This document shows positions 37,002 to 45,837 of a DNA stretch of 51,604 nucleotides, piece after piece; within the stretch, counting starts at the first letter, position 1; each line of letters opens with the position of its first letter. This stretch comes from a cf. Phormidesmis sp. LEGE 11477. Its GTDB lineage: Bacteria; Cyanobacteriota; Cyanobacteriia; Phormidesmidales; Phormidesmidaceae. The DNA lies in the NCBI RefSeq assembly GCF_015207105.1, contig NZ_JADEXO010000035.1, positions 1 through 51,604 of the forward strand, in the 5' to 3' direction. Under the pieces are notes generated by a model. It made no database searches. It was given only the letters and a program-made list of their open reading frames with translations, and was not told the DNA's origin. Made by a program: the position numbers and the translations under genes.

Positions 37002-37796
37002 ATGGTGTCTATTAAAGAAAAGTTTGAGGAACTGCGCGATCGCCATGAGTGTGCGCTTATTCCCTTCATTACAGCAGGCGATCCAGATCTAGCGACTACC
37101 GCCAAAGCCTTGCAGGTACTCGACCAAAACGGCGCAGATATTATCGAGCTAGGCATTCCCTATTCCGATCCGCTAGCGGACGGGCCGACGATTCAGGCAG
37201 CGGCGACTCGGGCATTGAACCGGGGAGTGACTTTAGAATCCGTTATCGAGTTAGTTGCAGAAGTAACCCCAAAGCTATCGGCTCCGCTAGTGTTGTTCAC
37301 GTACTACAATCCGATTTTGAATCGGGGCATTGAGAAGTTCTTAAAAGATATCTATGCGGCTGGGGCTCGCGGCCTGCTAGTACCCGATCTGCCCCTAGAA
37401 GAGATGGATTTTTTACTAGAGGCAGCGACAGCTATCGGCATCGCGGTGATTTTGCTGGTAGCACCGACTTCTACGGATGAACGGATCAATGCGATCGCTA
37501 ACCGTTCACAAGGCTTTGTCTACCTAGTCAGCGTTACAGGGGTCACCGGTATCCGGCAAGAAGTAGCGACTCGGGTCGAAGGGCTAATTGCTAGTTTGCA
37601 CAGCGCTACTAATAAGCCTGTGGGAGTAGGCTTTGGCGTTTCAGAACCCGCGCAAGCTAAACAGATAAAGGACTGGGGCGCGGATGGAGTGATCGTAGGG
37701 AGTGCGATCGTCAAGCGGTTAGCAACGGATACACCAGAAGCAGCACTAGCCACAGTTGGCAATTTTTGCACTCAGCTAAAAGCCGCAATCAAGTAG
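37002..37796 (+). CDS. trpA: Tryptophan synthase alpha subunit
   Basis: The 264-residue TIM barrel releases indole from indole-3-glycerol phosphate for TrpB. Family blocks: [40 protein letters not shown] (catalytic Glu and Asp), [27 protein letters not shown] and [18 protein letters not shown]. Nothing is missing. Last gene of ndhL-DUF3007-trpA. Confidence 0.97.
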   Translation: MVSIKEKFEELRDRHECALIPFITAGDPDLATTAKALQVLDQNGADIIELGIPYSDPLADGPTIQAAATRALNRGVTLESVIELVAEVTPKLSAPLVLFTYYNPILNRGIEKFLKDIYAAGARGLLVPDLPLEEMDFLLEAATAIGIAVILLVAPTSTDERINAIANRSQGFVYLVSVTGVTGIRQEVATRVEGLIASLHSATNKPVGVGFGVSEPAQAKQIKDWGADGVIVGSAIVKRLATDTPEAALATVGNFCTQLKAAIK

Positions 37797-37867
37797 TGCC
37801 TTTCTTAGAAGACGACTTTTAAGAATCCAATGTACTGTGTAGATAGCACTATAGGTTCGTTTGAACA

Positions 37868-38417
37868 ATGCTAGTGAAGCTAGCTAATATTCTCGATCCG
37901 CAAGCCACTTACACCTTTAGCAAGTACTTCGATCTCAACTACGACTCAGAAGAAATATTTGCGGAACTAGGGTTCGCATTTGAGAATGCAAAACTATCAC
38001 TCCCTAAGTTTGAAGAACCGATATCATTCGCAGCAGCGTTGTCTCAGCAGTTAGAGTTTGCTATGACACTCACAAATCTTACAACTGAGATTGCCAGACG
38101 AGAGACGCTGATCTCGCCTATTTGACTATTTCCCTAGTCCGCGCAATCTTTTAGTGGTCGAAGCCAAAAACGCTGATATTAGTCGGGGCTTCACTCAGCT
38201 TGGTGTAGAACTGATTGCACTTGACAGGCTGGTTTCAGCAGACGTTTCGACTCTCTATGGCATCGTTACCACAGGTGACACCTGGAAATTTGGACAGCTT
38301 CTGCGCGATCAGCAAAAGATCTTGAGAGATACCGATATCTACGGCGTCCCCACAGACCTAGAAAGGCTGCTCTCAGTGCTGATGGGAATTGTTCAGCCCC
38401 TACCTGTTTCAGTTTAG
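37868..38417 (+). pseudogene. Broken PD-(D/E)XK-like conserved gene
   Basis: The first frame (37868-38125) ends ARRETLISPI then TGA. The second frame (usable from about 38112, SRLFDYFPSP onward) carries LLVVEAKNADISRGFTQLGV and runs to 38417. In relatives as I recall them, these are the N-terminal and C-terminal parts of one protein, with ~30 residues between them that include the nuclease-fold aspartate. Here that segment is deleted and the frame changed. The VEAK motif is the E-x-K half of a PD-(D/E)XK site. Whether the ATG and GTG fragments are still translated cannot be seen. Confidence 0.75.
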
Positions 38418-38464
38418 AAGGGCGCTATCTGTCTGATGACGGCTAGTGATCGCACTCTGGAGCG

Positions 38465-38779
38465 CTAATGAATTTCTCCCAACTGACGCGGCTGGATAGA
38501 GCTAAGGTTTTCGGCCTCTGCTTTTTGAGCATGATAGAGATCCCAGCGCAATTGAAGATTCATCCAGAAGTCAGCAGACATTGTGAAGTACTTGGCTAAA
38601 CGTAGCGCCGTACTAGGTGTCATATCTCGATGCCCGTTGACGACTTCGTTGATACGTTGATCAGGTACCTGAATTGCTTCGGCAAGAGTGCTCTGAGTAA
38701 TTTCCATAGGAATTAGAAACTCTTCAAGCAGCATTTCTCCAGGATGAGTTGGAACTCGGTGGGTAGGAATTCGAACCAT
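38465..38779 (-). CDS. higA: HigA-family antitoxin
   Basis: Start at ATG 38779, with GGAG eight bases upstream; the frame opens five codons earlier. The ~104-residue Xre-type helix-turn-helix protein has HPGEMLLEEFLIPMEITQST, then LAEAIQVPDQRINEVVNGHR and MSADFWMNLQLRWDLYHAQ, the HigA/VapI signature. It should neutralise HigB and repress the operon. The toxin gene precedes it by 18 nt, the usual HigBA order. Confidence 0.94.
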   Translation of the reverse strand: MVRIPTHRVPTHPGEMLLEEFLIPMEITQSTLAEAIQVPDQRINEVVNGHRDMTPSTALRLAKYFTMSADFWMNLQLRWDLYHAQKAEAENLSSIQPRQLGEIH

Positions 38780-38797
38780 AGTTGAACGCTCCAACGG

Positions 38798-39091
38798 TTA
38801 GTGATAATCGACAATCTCAACATTCTTAGGACCATTTTCGTCCCAGACAAAGCACAGACGGTATTGACTGTTTATACGAATACTGTGCTGCCCTTTACGA
38901 TCGCCTTTTAGCCTCTCTAGACGGTTACCAAGCGGAATACGCAGCTCGTCTAGAGTGGTAATAGAGTCTAGCTGATCTAGCTTCCGTACCGCTATGCGCC
39001 AAAGCGATTCTAGAGAGTTTTTTCTGGCCGCCTTTGTTTGCTGGCCATTAAAGATATCTTCAGTACCTTGATTTTCGAAGTCCTGAATCAT
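38798..39091 (-). CDS. higB: HigB-family toxin
   Basis: Start at ATG 39091. The ~97-residue RelE-superfamily toxin has IQDFENQGTEDIFNGQQTKA, then RKLDQLDSITTLDELRIPLG, NRLERLKGDRKGQHSIRINS and QYRLCFVW, ending VEIVDYH. HigB cuts mRNA in the ribosomal A site. Core basic residues and the C-terminal His are present, so it is probably active. Confidence 0.94.
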   Translation of the reverse strand: MIQDFENQGTEDIFNGQQTKAARKNSLESLWRIAVRKLDQLDSITTLDELRIPLGNRLERLKGDRKGQHSIRINSQYRLCFVWDENGPKNVEIVDYH

Positions 39092-39161
39092 CAAGGTACG
39101 ATAGCACGGACTTTGGGCTACTGATATAGTTCCTAAAGACTTGTGGATATGAGTACGGACA

Positions 39162-41015
39162 ATGAAGGCAAAAGAACTGCTGAGGCGCTACCAACAAGAA
39201 TGCAAACGAGAATTTCAGGAAGTAGACTTGAGTGGAGAGTCGCTTCAAGGAATGAACCTATCAGGCATCAATTTATCGAGAGCAAACTTAACTGGTGCTA
39301 ATCTAAAAAGTACGAACCTAACTGATGCCACCTTGGTTGGAACCAAGTTCAGTCAAGCTAGGATGGGAGTAGCCCCACTGCAGGCACTGCCAGCGCTTCT
39401 TTTTGTGTCTCTTCTCACAGTGATAGGAGTGGCCTCACTCTATTTACTGGTAGGCCTGTCACTATTTATCGATACTGTTGATTCCGGTTTGCTCGCAGCT
39501 TTTAGCCCCGGCCATAATAGACTTCTAGCTTTACTCTGTATAGCTGTTATTGCCGGAATTATCCTTCGCTGTAGCTATAGCACAGCGACAGAGAAGACAC
39601 TGATTGTATCTTTTGTCTTAGTCGGGTTATTTGTCTCGATAATTCTCTTTTTTGGAAATGAGTTAACGTCCCGACTATTTGCGTATGTAGCAGTTGTTAT
39701 TCTTATTATTGGAACGGCAACCGCTTTATTTTCCATCTGTACAGCAGTTTCTCTAATTTCTACTGTTCTAACTGCTTTCTTCTGTATCTTACTCATTCAG
39801 ATAAGTATGGTAGATGTAAGTTTAGCGGCACGATCTGTGGCGGGGATAATAGGCATCGCCATACTTACCTTTATATTCGTTGTTTCACTTACTAGGCAAC
39901 GAACGCTCTCACCTAACTCACCTGACAAGGCTATGATTCAGAAGGCGTCTGTATGGATTTCTTCCATAGGGGGAACTAAATTTAACAGAGCTAATCTTAC
40001 GGATGCTGACTTCTCATTCGCGCTGATGGCTTTTGCTCATTTTCGAGACGCAAAGCTTACCCGAACCTACTTTGGAAAAAGCTATCAGCTACATCTATCA
40101 CGAGTTTATAAGACAATCTTAGACAATCGCATAATCTCTAATCTTCTTTCCAGGCTCGAACCTGAACACGGGAAGTCATATACGGGGCTTAACCTTAAAA
40201 ATGTGAATCTAGCTGGTGCAGAACTGGATAGAATTGTGCTTACGGAAACTGATCTGAGTGGAGCAATTTTAGAAAATACGCATCTAGAAGCAGCAGATCT
40301 TAGAAAAGTACAAGCTCTAGGTACTAATTTCTGTCAAGCGCATCTTACTGGCGCTTGTATAGAGTCTTGGAATATAGACAGTACCACTCGCTTGGAGAGA
40401 GTTGACTGCGAGTATATCTATTTATTGCGCGATCAAAGGGAACGCCGACCAAGCAGCGGCAAATTTGATTCAGAAGAGTTTAGTCAAATGTTTGAAGAAG
40501 TGTTGAACACTATTGATTTTATCTTCCGCGACGGAATCGACTGGAAAGCTTTTCTTCAAACGCTTCGTACCACTCAGGCAAAGTACGCAGACGCAGATCT
40601 AAAGGTTCAGGCCATCGAAGAGAAAAGTAGTAAATCGATGGTTGTCCACCTGAGTACTAGCCTAGATGCTGATAAGGAGGCTATTCATCGGACATTGAAT
40701 CAAGACTATTTGCAGAATCTAGTTGTGGGCCAGCAGCATAAGATGTTAACGAAAGTTAAGAACCAAAACCTAGTCCAAAGAGATGAAATTATTAAACAGA
40801 AGCAACAGGAGAATACTAACCTGATGGAGATTCTTAGGTTATTGGCGCGGCAGCCAATTACTGTAAACGTGCAAGCAACGGCAAGTAGCAAGGCTATAGA
40901 AGGAGACGATCAAAGTCGGTCGATTAGTGTGGGCGAGAATGTAGAAGGAACGATTGTAGTAGGCGATCACAATCAAATCCAACCTAACTCAGCTCCCGAT
41001 ACCGACGCATCTTGA
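39162..41015 (+). CDS. Membrane pentapeptide-repeat protein
   Basis: The 617-residue protein has an N-terminal pentapeptide block (EVDLSGESLQGMNLSGINLS to about residue 66), a hydrophobic region with about six membrane segments (about 75-245), and a second pentapeptide block (about 265-290 and 340-405). A helical region follows, then a C-terminal beta motif GENVEGTIVVGDHNQIQ. This chassis is common in cyanobacteria and of unknown role. The GD-N-like C-terminal strand repeat resembles tails of effector-associated proteins, but that is a guess. More AT-rich than neighbours. Divergent from HigBA. Confidence 0.85.
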   Translation: MKAKELLRRYQQECKREFQEVDLSGESLQGMNLSGINLSRANLTGANLKSTNLTDATLVGTKFSQARMGVAPLQALPALLFVSLLTVIGVASLYLLVGLSLFIDTVDSGLLAAFSPGHNRLLALLCIAVIAGIILRCSYSTATEKTLIVSFVLVGLFVSIILFFGNELTSRLFAYVAVVILIIGTATALFSICTAVSLISTVLTAFFCILLIQISMVDVSLAARSVAGIIGIAILTFIFVVSLTRQRTLSPNSPDKAMIQKASVWISSIGGTKFNRANLTDADFSFALMAFAHFRDAKLTRTYFGKSYQLHLSRVYKTILDNRIISNLLSRLEPEHGKSYTGLNLKNVNLAGAELDRIVLTETDLSGAILENTHLEAADLRKVQALGTNFCQAHLTGACIESWNIDSTTRLERVDCEYIYLLRDQRERRPSSGKFDSEEFSQMFEEVLNTIDFIFRDGIDWKAFLQTLRTTQAKYADADLKVQAIEEKSSKSMVVHLSTSLDADKEAIHRTLNQDYLQNLVVGQQHKMLTKVKNQNLVQRDEIIKQKQQENTNLMEILRLLARQPITVNVQATASSKAIEGDDQSRSISVGENVEGTIVVGDHNQIQPNSAPDTDAS

Positions 41016-41022
41016 AAATATC

Positions 41023-41100
41023 TGAGGCAACCTTTGACAATCTGAAAGTCGGCGTCTTGGAATGAGCCGGAACAGACTTTCATAGCCAAAGATTGCCTCA
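41023..41100. terminator. Nested 78-nt inverted repeat between convergent genes
   Basis: Outer arms TGAGGCAACCTTTG (41023-41036) and CAAAGATTGCCTCA (41087-41100) match at 13 of 14 positions. Inner arms TGAAAGTC (41043-41050) and GACTTTCA (41075-41082) match perfectly. It sits between the pentapeptide and aldolase genes, which converge, and probably acts on both transcripts. Confidence 0.7.
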
Positions 41101-41109
41101 AGGCTCTCT

Positions 41110-42186
41110 CTAAGCAACTGTAATATCAGAAGAGAGATAGACATCTTGAATCAGGTGAAACAGCTTGACCCCTTCTTCCATCGGACGCTGAAAAGTTTTG
41201 CGACCAGAGATCAGCCCACAGCCGCCTGCTCTTTTGTTGATAACCGCAGTGCGAACGGCGTCGGCAAAGTCGCTATCACCAGATGAGCCACCAGAGTTAA
41301 TCAGTCCGGCCCGGCCCGCATAGCAATTGAGTACTTGATAGCGAGTTAGGTCAATCGGATGGTCACTAGAAAGCTCGGTATAGACTTTGGAGTCGGTTCT
41401 GCCATAGCTTTCAATTTCGTTGACCGCGCCATAGCCGTTGTTAACGGTCGGCAGCTTTTGTTTAATGATATCGGCTTCAATAGTGACACCGATGTGGTTG
41501 GCTTGTCCGGTGAGATCAGCCGCTAGGTGATAGTCTTTGTCTTGCTTAAAGACATCGTTGCGTAGGTAGCACCAGAGAATGGTAGCCATACCCAGCTCGT
41601 GAGCACGGGCGAAAGCTTTGCGGACTTCTTGAATCTGTTGATGAGAGCCAGGTGAGCCGAAATAAATAGTCGCACCGACAGCAACAGCGCCTAGGTTCCA
41701 AGCTTGCTCTACGGAAGCAAACATAATCTGTTCGCTACTGTTGGGATAGCTCAGCAGTTCATTGTGGTTGAGCTTGACGATGAAGGGGATCTTATGAGCA
41801 TATTTGCGAGAGTTGAAGCCGAGGACGCCAAGCGTGGTAGCAACAGCATTGCAGCCGCCCTCGATAGCTAGCTTGAGAATGTTCTCGCCATCGAAATAGA
41901 TAGGATTGGGGGCAAAAGAAGCGGCGGCTGAGTGTTCTAGTCCTTGGTCAACAGGTAGGATGGAAAGATAGCCTGTATTGGCCAGTCGGCCAGTAGAATA
42001 GAGCTGCTGCAGGCTGCGGAGTACTTGGGGGTTGCGATCGCTTTGTGCAAAGATCTGCTCGACCCAATCAGAGCTGGGCAAGTGTAGTAAATTTTTAGAG
42101 ACTTTGGCCTCGTGCTGAAGTAAAGAATCGGCTTCTTTGCCTAGTAGATCGACGATAGAATCAGGTCGAGAAAGCGTCGTTACCAT
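41110..42186 (-). CDS. DhnA-type class I fructose-bisphosphate aldolase
   Basis: Start at ATG 42186, with AGGAG six bases upstream; an earlier in-frame ATG (42225) lacks support. The ~358-residue protein belongs to the archaeal-type (DhnA/FbaB) class I aldolases: [72 protein letters not shown] and [15 protein letters not shown]. It cleaves or forms fructose 1,6-bisphosphate without a divalent metal. Cyanobacteria usually also have a class II enzyme elsewhere. Confidence 0.94.
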   Translation of the reverse strand: MVTTLSRPDSIVDLLGKEADSLLQHEAKVSKNLLHLPSSDWVEQIFAQSDRNPQVLRSLQQLYSTGRLANTGYLSILPVDQGLEHSAAASFAPNPIYFDGENILKLAIEGGCNAVATTLGVLGFNSRKYAHKIPFIVKLNHNELLSYPNSSEQIMFASVEQAWNLGAVAVGATIYFGSPGSHQQIQEVRKAFARAHELGMATILWCYLRNDVFKQDKDYHLAADLTGQANHIGVTIEADIIKQKLPTVNNGYGAVNEIESYGRTDSKVYTELSSDHPIDLTRYQVLNCYAGRAGLINSGGSSGDSDFADAVRTAVINKRAGGCGLISGRKTFQRPMEEGVKLFHLIQDVYLSSDITVA

Positions 42187-42300
42187 AGAGAACTCCTGTA
42201 GCGGGTTGATACGTTTCAAGATCAAGTGTGTACGATTTTTGAATAGGTGACTGGGAGCCTTCTAAGAATCCTCACAAAGGCTGATTTGCCTGTTTTTTCT

Positions 42301-42341
42301 TAGCTGTTTCTCCCAGCCGTTTCCCCCTAGCCGTTTCCCCT
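42301..42341. repeat. Three 13-14-nt tandem units
   Basis: TAGCTGTTTCTCCC, AGCCGTTTCCCCCT and AGCCGTTTCCCCT follow each other between the aldolase and the small membrane-protein gene. Confidence 0.8.
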
Positions 42342-42374
42342 AGATGATGCTTTCTTCTAATCTGCTGCGTGGGC

Positions 42375-42632
42375 TTAAAGCTCCACAGCTCCGTCTGCCA
42401 TCGATTCTCTAGCCGCAGCGGCATATTGAGCGGGTACTAGAACCAAAAATAATAGCCACCAGAGCGCGATCGCCCCCGTTATTGGCAGCGTAATCCACAG
42501 CCGATGTAGCCATAACCAGGAGACGGTGGGGATCGCTACGCCAGTGAGCACAATAGACCACGGCTGACACCACCATGGCTTTGTTTGCCAAATAGAAGTG
42601 GGCATCGGTTCAGACATTGACTGTTGATTCAA
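42375..42632 (-). CDS. Small membrane protein (DUF6737-like)
   Basis: The 85-residue protein starts at TTG 42632, with AAGGAG nine bases upstream; ATG 42617 is a weaker alternative. It has IWQTKPWWCQPWSIVLTGVA and two membrane segments separated by a short loop, then an AAAARESMADG tail. I recall a similar cyanobacterial family with WQTKPWWCQPWSI. No function is known. Its 5' side faces the S9 peptidase gene with 65 nt between. Confidence 0.75.
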   Translation of the reverse strand: MNQQSMSEPMPTSIWQTKPWWCQPWSIVLTGVAIPTVSWLWLHRLWITLPITGAIALWWLLFLVLVPAQYAAAARESMADGAVEL

Positions 42633-42697
42633 ACCAGCTATCTCCTTAGCTATCTTCGCGTATTACTCCGATCTTTTTAGTCAGCGACTGATCTTGC

Positions 42698-44644
42698 CTA
42701 GTTATCTAACCCAGCAATGTCTACGGGGTCAATATCATCGGCTAGCTCGAAGCCAAAGATTTGAGCATAGAAAGAAAGCTCTGCATCTAGCGCCCGTTTA
42801 ATATTTTCCGCTTTTCTAAAGCCATGCTGTTCCCCTTCAAACAGCAGATAAGCGACCGGAATTTCTTTTTGCTTCAGCGCGTTGACCATGGTTTCTGCCT
42901 GATTTGGTGGCACAATTTTGTCCTCGCTGCCCTGGAAGAAAATGATGGGACAAGAAAGCTGATCGACTGCGTTGATTGGCGATCGCGCTTCATACACAGC
43001 TTTCTCTTCTGGGTACGGCCCGACCAAGCTATCTAGGTAGCGAGACTCGAACTTGTGTGTCTCCGCCGCTAGGCTAGTCATGTCGCTCACGCCATAGTAG
43101 CTAGCGCCCGCTCTAAACACATCGCGAAACGTGAGGGCAGCTAGCGTCGTGTAGCCACCTGCGCTGCCGCCATCTATTGCTAGGCGATCGCGATCTGCTT
43201 TTCCCTGTTCTACTAGATACAGTGCGCCGTTGACCGCATCATCAACATCGACAATGCCCCACTTTTTTTGCAGGCGATTGCGATAGGCCCGTCCATAGCC
43301 ACTGCTGCCGCCGTAGTTGACATCTAGCACTGCAAACCCACGGCTAGTCCAGTACTGAATAGATGGGTTGAGAGCGCTAGAGGCGGCGGCAGTCGGGCCA
43401 CCGTGCGTTTTTACCAGCAGCGGCGGACGCTCGGTTACTGGCGCTTCAAAGTTTTTGTTCTGTGGGCGATAGTAGATGCCATAGGCATTGAATCCACCTG
43501 TGGTAGGAAAGGAAATAACAGTGGGCTCCGATAGATAGCCTGGATCGATTTCTAAACTGCTAGATCGCCGAATTTCTATAGCCTGTCTGGTTTCTAGATT
43601 GAGCCGTACCAGCGCAGCAGGTTTATCCGTACTAGCCGCCAAAAAAACGGCGTATCCCCGACCGACTTGTAGGCCGCCAATGCCTGAGTAAGCCACATCA
43701 ATTTCGTCCATTGAGCGGGCTAGGGTATTGAGCTCAGCTAATTTGGTTTCACCTTGATACTGATAGGTGCAGAGGATATGGCGATTGTCTACAAAGCCAT
43801 AGCTGCTTTGGCCAAAGCTCCACTGCGGTCCAGCAAATTCTGCCTCCATTGGAAATAGCGGCTCTCCTCGTTCCCCCTCCCATCGGTACAGGTTCCACCA
43901 ACCAGTAGCATCGCTGATAAAGTGCAGCGTTCCGGCTGGCGACCATCTGGGCTGACAGACAGACTCTTTTTCGTTGCCGACTAGACGGTGGGGGCGGCTA
44001 AGGCTGCCATCTTCGGTGACATCTGCTAGCCACAGTTCAGTCCCATCCCAGGGCATCTGCGGATGGTTCCAAGTGATCCAGGCCAGCGCGGTGCCATCGG
44101 GGCTGAGGCGAGGGGCAGCGTAGAAGTCGTTGCCACTGATAATGATCTTTGGCAGACCGCCTGCTAGCGGGATCGTAGCGATCGCGTTGATCGCTTCTCC
44201 AGGCTGACGATGATCTTCTACCACGCAAATGAGGCGCTCTCTGCTAGCATCGACCACCATATCGGCAAAGCGCAAGCCTGCTGCGGGGGTGACAGGCGGT
44301 GTCAGGGCGACGGGCTCTTCCCCCGCTTTTTGGCAGTACAGCCTTTGGTCTACAAAGTTAGAAAAGTAGACCGTTCCCCGATGGATGACGTACGCGCCGC
44401 CGCCATATTCATGGACTCGCGTCCGCACATTCATCGTTGCAGGCGTAATGTCTGTGACGCTGCCCAACGGATCTTCTGGGCCGTAGCGCACTAGACGCTG
44501 CTGGCCGCCTTCGGTTGGCCGTAGCTCGCTCCAATAGATATCTGGGCCATCTAGCCTAGCAGCGCCCAGGCGGATAGAACTAGAGACGATCAGATCTGAC
44601 GTAATTGGCGATTTCCAAGAGCCATGGGTCGTCGTTTGAACCAT
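42698..44644 (-). CDS. S9-family prolyl oligopeptidase-like peptidase
   Basis: Start at ATG 44644 (MVQTTTHGSWKSPITSDLIV); the open frame continues upstream without family content. The ~648-residue protein has an N-terminal propeller (about residues 30-370) and a C-terminal alpha/beta hydrolase with Ser in DGGSAGGYTTLAAL, Asp in FFQGSEDKIVPP and His in FEGEQHGFRKAE. It resembles acylaminoacyl-peptidase/DPP-type cytosolic enzymes. No signal peptide. Complete triad, so probably active. Confidence 0.92.
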   Translation of the reverse strand: MVQTTTHGSWKSPITSDLIVSSSIRLGAARLDGPDIYWSELRPTEGGQQRLVRYGPEDPLGSVTDITPATMNVRTRVHEYGGGAYVIHRGTVYFSNFVDQRLYCQKAGEEPVALTPPVTPAAGLRFADMVVDASRERLICVVEDHRQPGEAINAIATIPLAGGLPKIIISGNDFYAAPRLSPDGTALAWITWNHPQMPWDGTELWLADVTEDGSLSRPHRLVGNEKESVCQPRWSPAGTLHFISDATGWWNLYRWEGERGEPLFPMEAEFAGPQWSFGQSSYGFVDNRHILCTYQYQGETKLAELNTLARSMDEIDVAYSGIGGLQVGRGYAVFLAASTDKPAALVRLNLETRQAIEIRRSSSLEIDPGYLSEPTVISFPTTGGFNAYGIYYRPQNKNFEAPVTERPPLLVKTHGGPTAAASSALNPSIQYWTSRGFAVLDVNYGGSSGYGRAYRNRLQKKWGIVDVDDAVNGALYLVEQGKADRDRLAIDGGSAGGYTTLAALTFRDVFRAGASYYGVSDMTSLAAETHKFESRYLDSLVGPYPEEKAVYEARSPINAVDQLSCPIIFFQGSEDKIVPPNQAETMVNALKQKEIPVAYLLFEGEQHGFRKAENIKRALDAELSFYAQIFGFELADDIDPVDIAGLDN

Positions 44645-44787
44645 AATTTGCAGCTTGCACAACGTCTTTGAGCTTAGCGCTGTGAGCCAACCAATAGCCA
44701 AAACCAATTATGAAAGTTGATGTGGACTGTCCACTTCAGATCTGAAAAGAAAGCCCGTTAAGCTAGGCTGGGCACATCTTTGACTTC

Positions 44788-44892
44788 TATAGCAATCCGC
44801 ACTTAGCTCGAACTTTATTTAGACGCTGTAGTCCCTATCGCAGATAGCGCTAAGTGCATAGCAATCCACTAATGCATCAGCGGATTGCTATA
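44788..44892. mobile_element. MITE-like palindromic element
   Basis: Perfect 13-bp terminal inverted repeats TATAGCAATCCGC (44788-44800) and GCGGATTGCTATA (44880-44892) bound a 105-nt element. An internal pair GCACTTAGC/GCTAAGTGC (44799-44807, 44849-44857) nests inside. A second copy of ATAGCAATCC starts near 44858 and can pair with the right end. Ends in TA suggest IS630/Tc1-like mobilisation, since that family inserts at TA. No ORF inside. Confidence 0.6.
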
Positions 44893-44931
44893 CAAACTGA
44901 ACTGTAAACTGACCCATAGAGAACTTCAGCT

Positions 44932-45681
44932 ATGCTCGATTCTTGCACCTCCACAGGTCGTGGCTATTTAAGCCAGTCTCTTTTGATCGCAGGTACGCTT
45001 TTGAGTGCGATCGCGACGACTGCCCTACCTAGCCATGCCCAGGTTCCACCGCCTCCTTTGCCCGATGTCGAACCCCAAGGACAGGAAACGCCTAACCCAA
45101 CCAATGATCCTCGGTTTGAGTGCCAGGTCGTAGACGGTGAATACACAGTCATGTATCTGCCTGAAAACCAACCTGATCGCGCCTACAAGTGGGCTACGCC
45201 TACTAGAATGGGTGACGGCTGGACGGCTGAAAGGCGCTGTTTTGCTATTAGCGATCGCCTAGAATCCTATCGACCCGAAGGACTCGCTGAATTACAGGTG
45301 GGGATGGAAAACGGCTACGACATTGTCTGCGCCACTACCGAACAATCTCCTGGACAGTGCAAGATAGTCTTTACGGTACCCAGAGGTCAAAATCCAGTGG
45401 TGACTCGCGATCGCGTCTTTGACAATCTCACCGTCGCTGACTCAGGCACCGAAACGACCGTGGTCACGACCTTTACCGGCACCGATAACAACGATTTACT
45501 CGGTGAGATCGGAAGTATCGTCGGCAATTTTCCTGCGGGTGGTTCGCCCTCAACAGCGTCTGCTAGCAGTAGTGGTATTAACCTGAAGCCGTTTCTCTCG
45601 CCTGCAGATGGTGGCACGGGTAGCGCCCTCACTCAGCCATCTGCCCCTAGCCGTTCGCTTAATCCCGATAACTTCCGATAG
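44932..45681 (+). CDS. COP23-domain secreted protein
   Basis: The 249-residue protein has a signal peptide (about residues 15-36, ending SHAQ), a proline-rich linker (VPPPPLPDVEPQ), and a COP23 domain: PRFECQVVDGEYTVMYLPEN, AERRCFAISDRLESY, NGYDIVCATTEQ and GQCKIVFTVP, with four conserved cysteines likely to form disulfides. COP23 was named for a circadian-oscillating membrane protein of Synechococcus. The C-terminal ~80 residues are Ser/Thr/Gly-rich. Function is unknown. Confidence 0.87.
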   Translation: MLDSCTSTGRGYLSQSLLIAGTLLSAIATTALPSHAQVPPPPLPDVEPQGQETPNPTNDPRFECQVVDGEYTVMYLPENQPDRAYKWATPTRMGDGWTAERRCFAISDRLESYRPEGLAELQVGMENGYDIVCATTEQSPGQCKIVFTVPRGQNPVVTRDRVFDNLTVADSGTETTVVTTFTGTDNNDLLGEIGSIVGNFPAGGSPSTASASSSGINLKPFLSPADGGTGSALTQPSAPSRSLNPDNFR

Positions 45682-45737
45682 ATCTGAGTAAATATCTACT
45701 CTGACTCTCTAGATAGACAGAGATCGGCCAAAAAAAT

Positions 45738-45773
45738 AAGCCCCTCTCAAATTACGTGGTTTGAGAGGGGCTT
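45738..45773 (-). terminator. Intrinsic terminator of the PEP-CTERM gene
   Basis: AAGCCCCTCTCAAA (45738-45751) and TTTGAGAGGGGCTT (45760-45773) form a perfect 14-bp stem with an 8-nt loop. On the minus strand a T-run (complement of A-run 45730-45736) follows, so it terminates the minus-strand gene at 45838; it may also stop COP23 transcripts. Confidence 0.9.
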
Positions 45774-45837
45774 GTGATAGCCGCTGTAAGTTTTAGGTGT
45801 CGGTCTATGGTTCGATGCGTAACAGATAACTCGACAC

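Noticed and set aside
37802-37825. TTCTTA/TAAGAA inverted repeat after trpA
   Set aside because: Only 6 AT-rich base pairs and no T-run; too weak for a terminator call.
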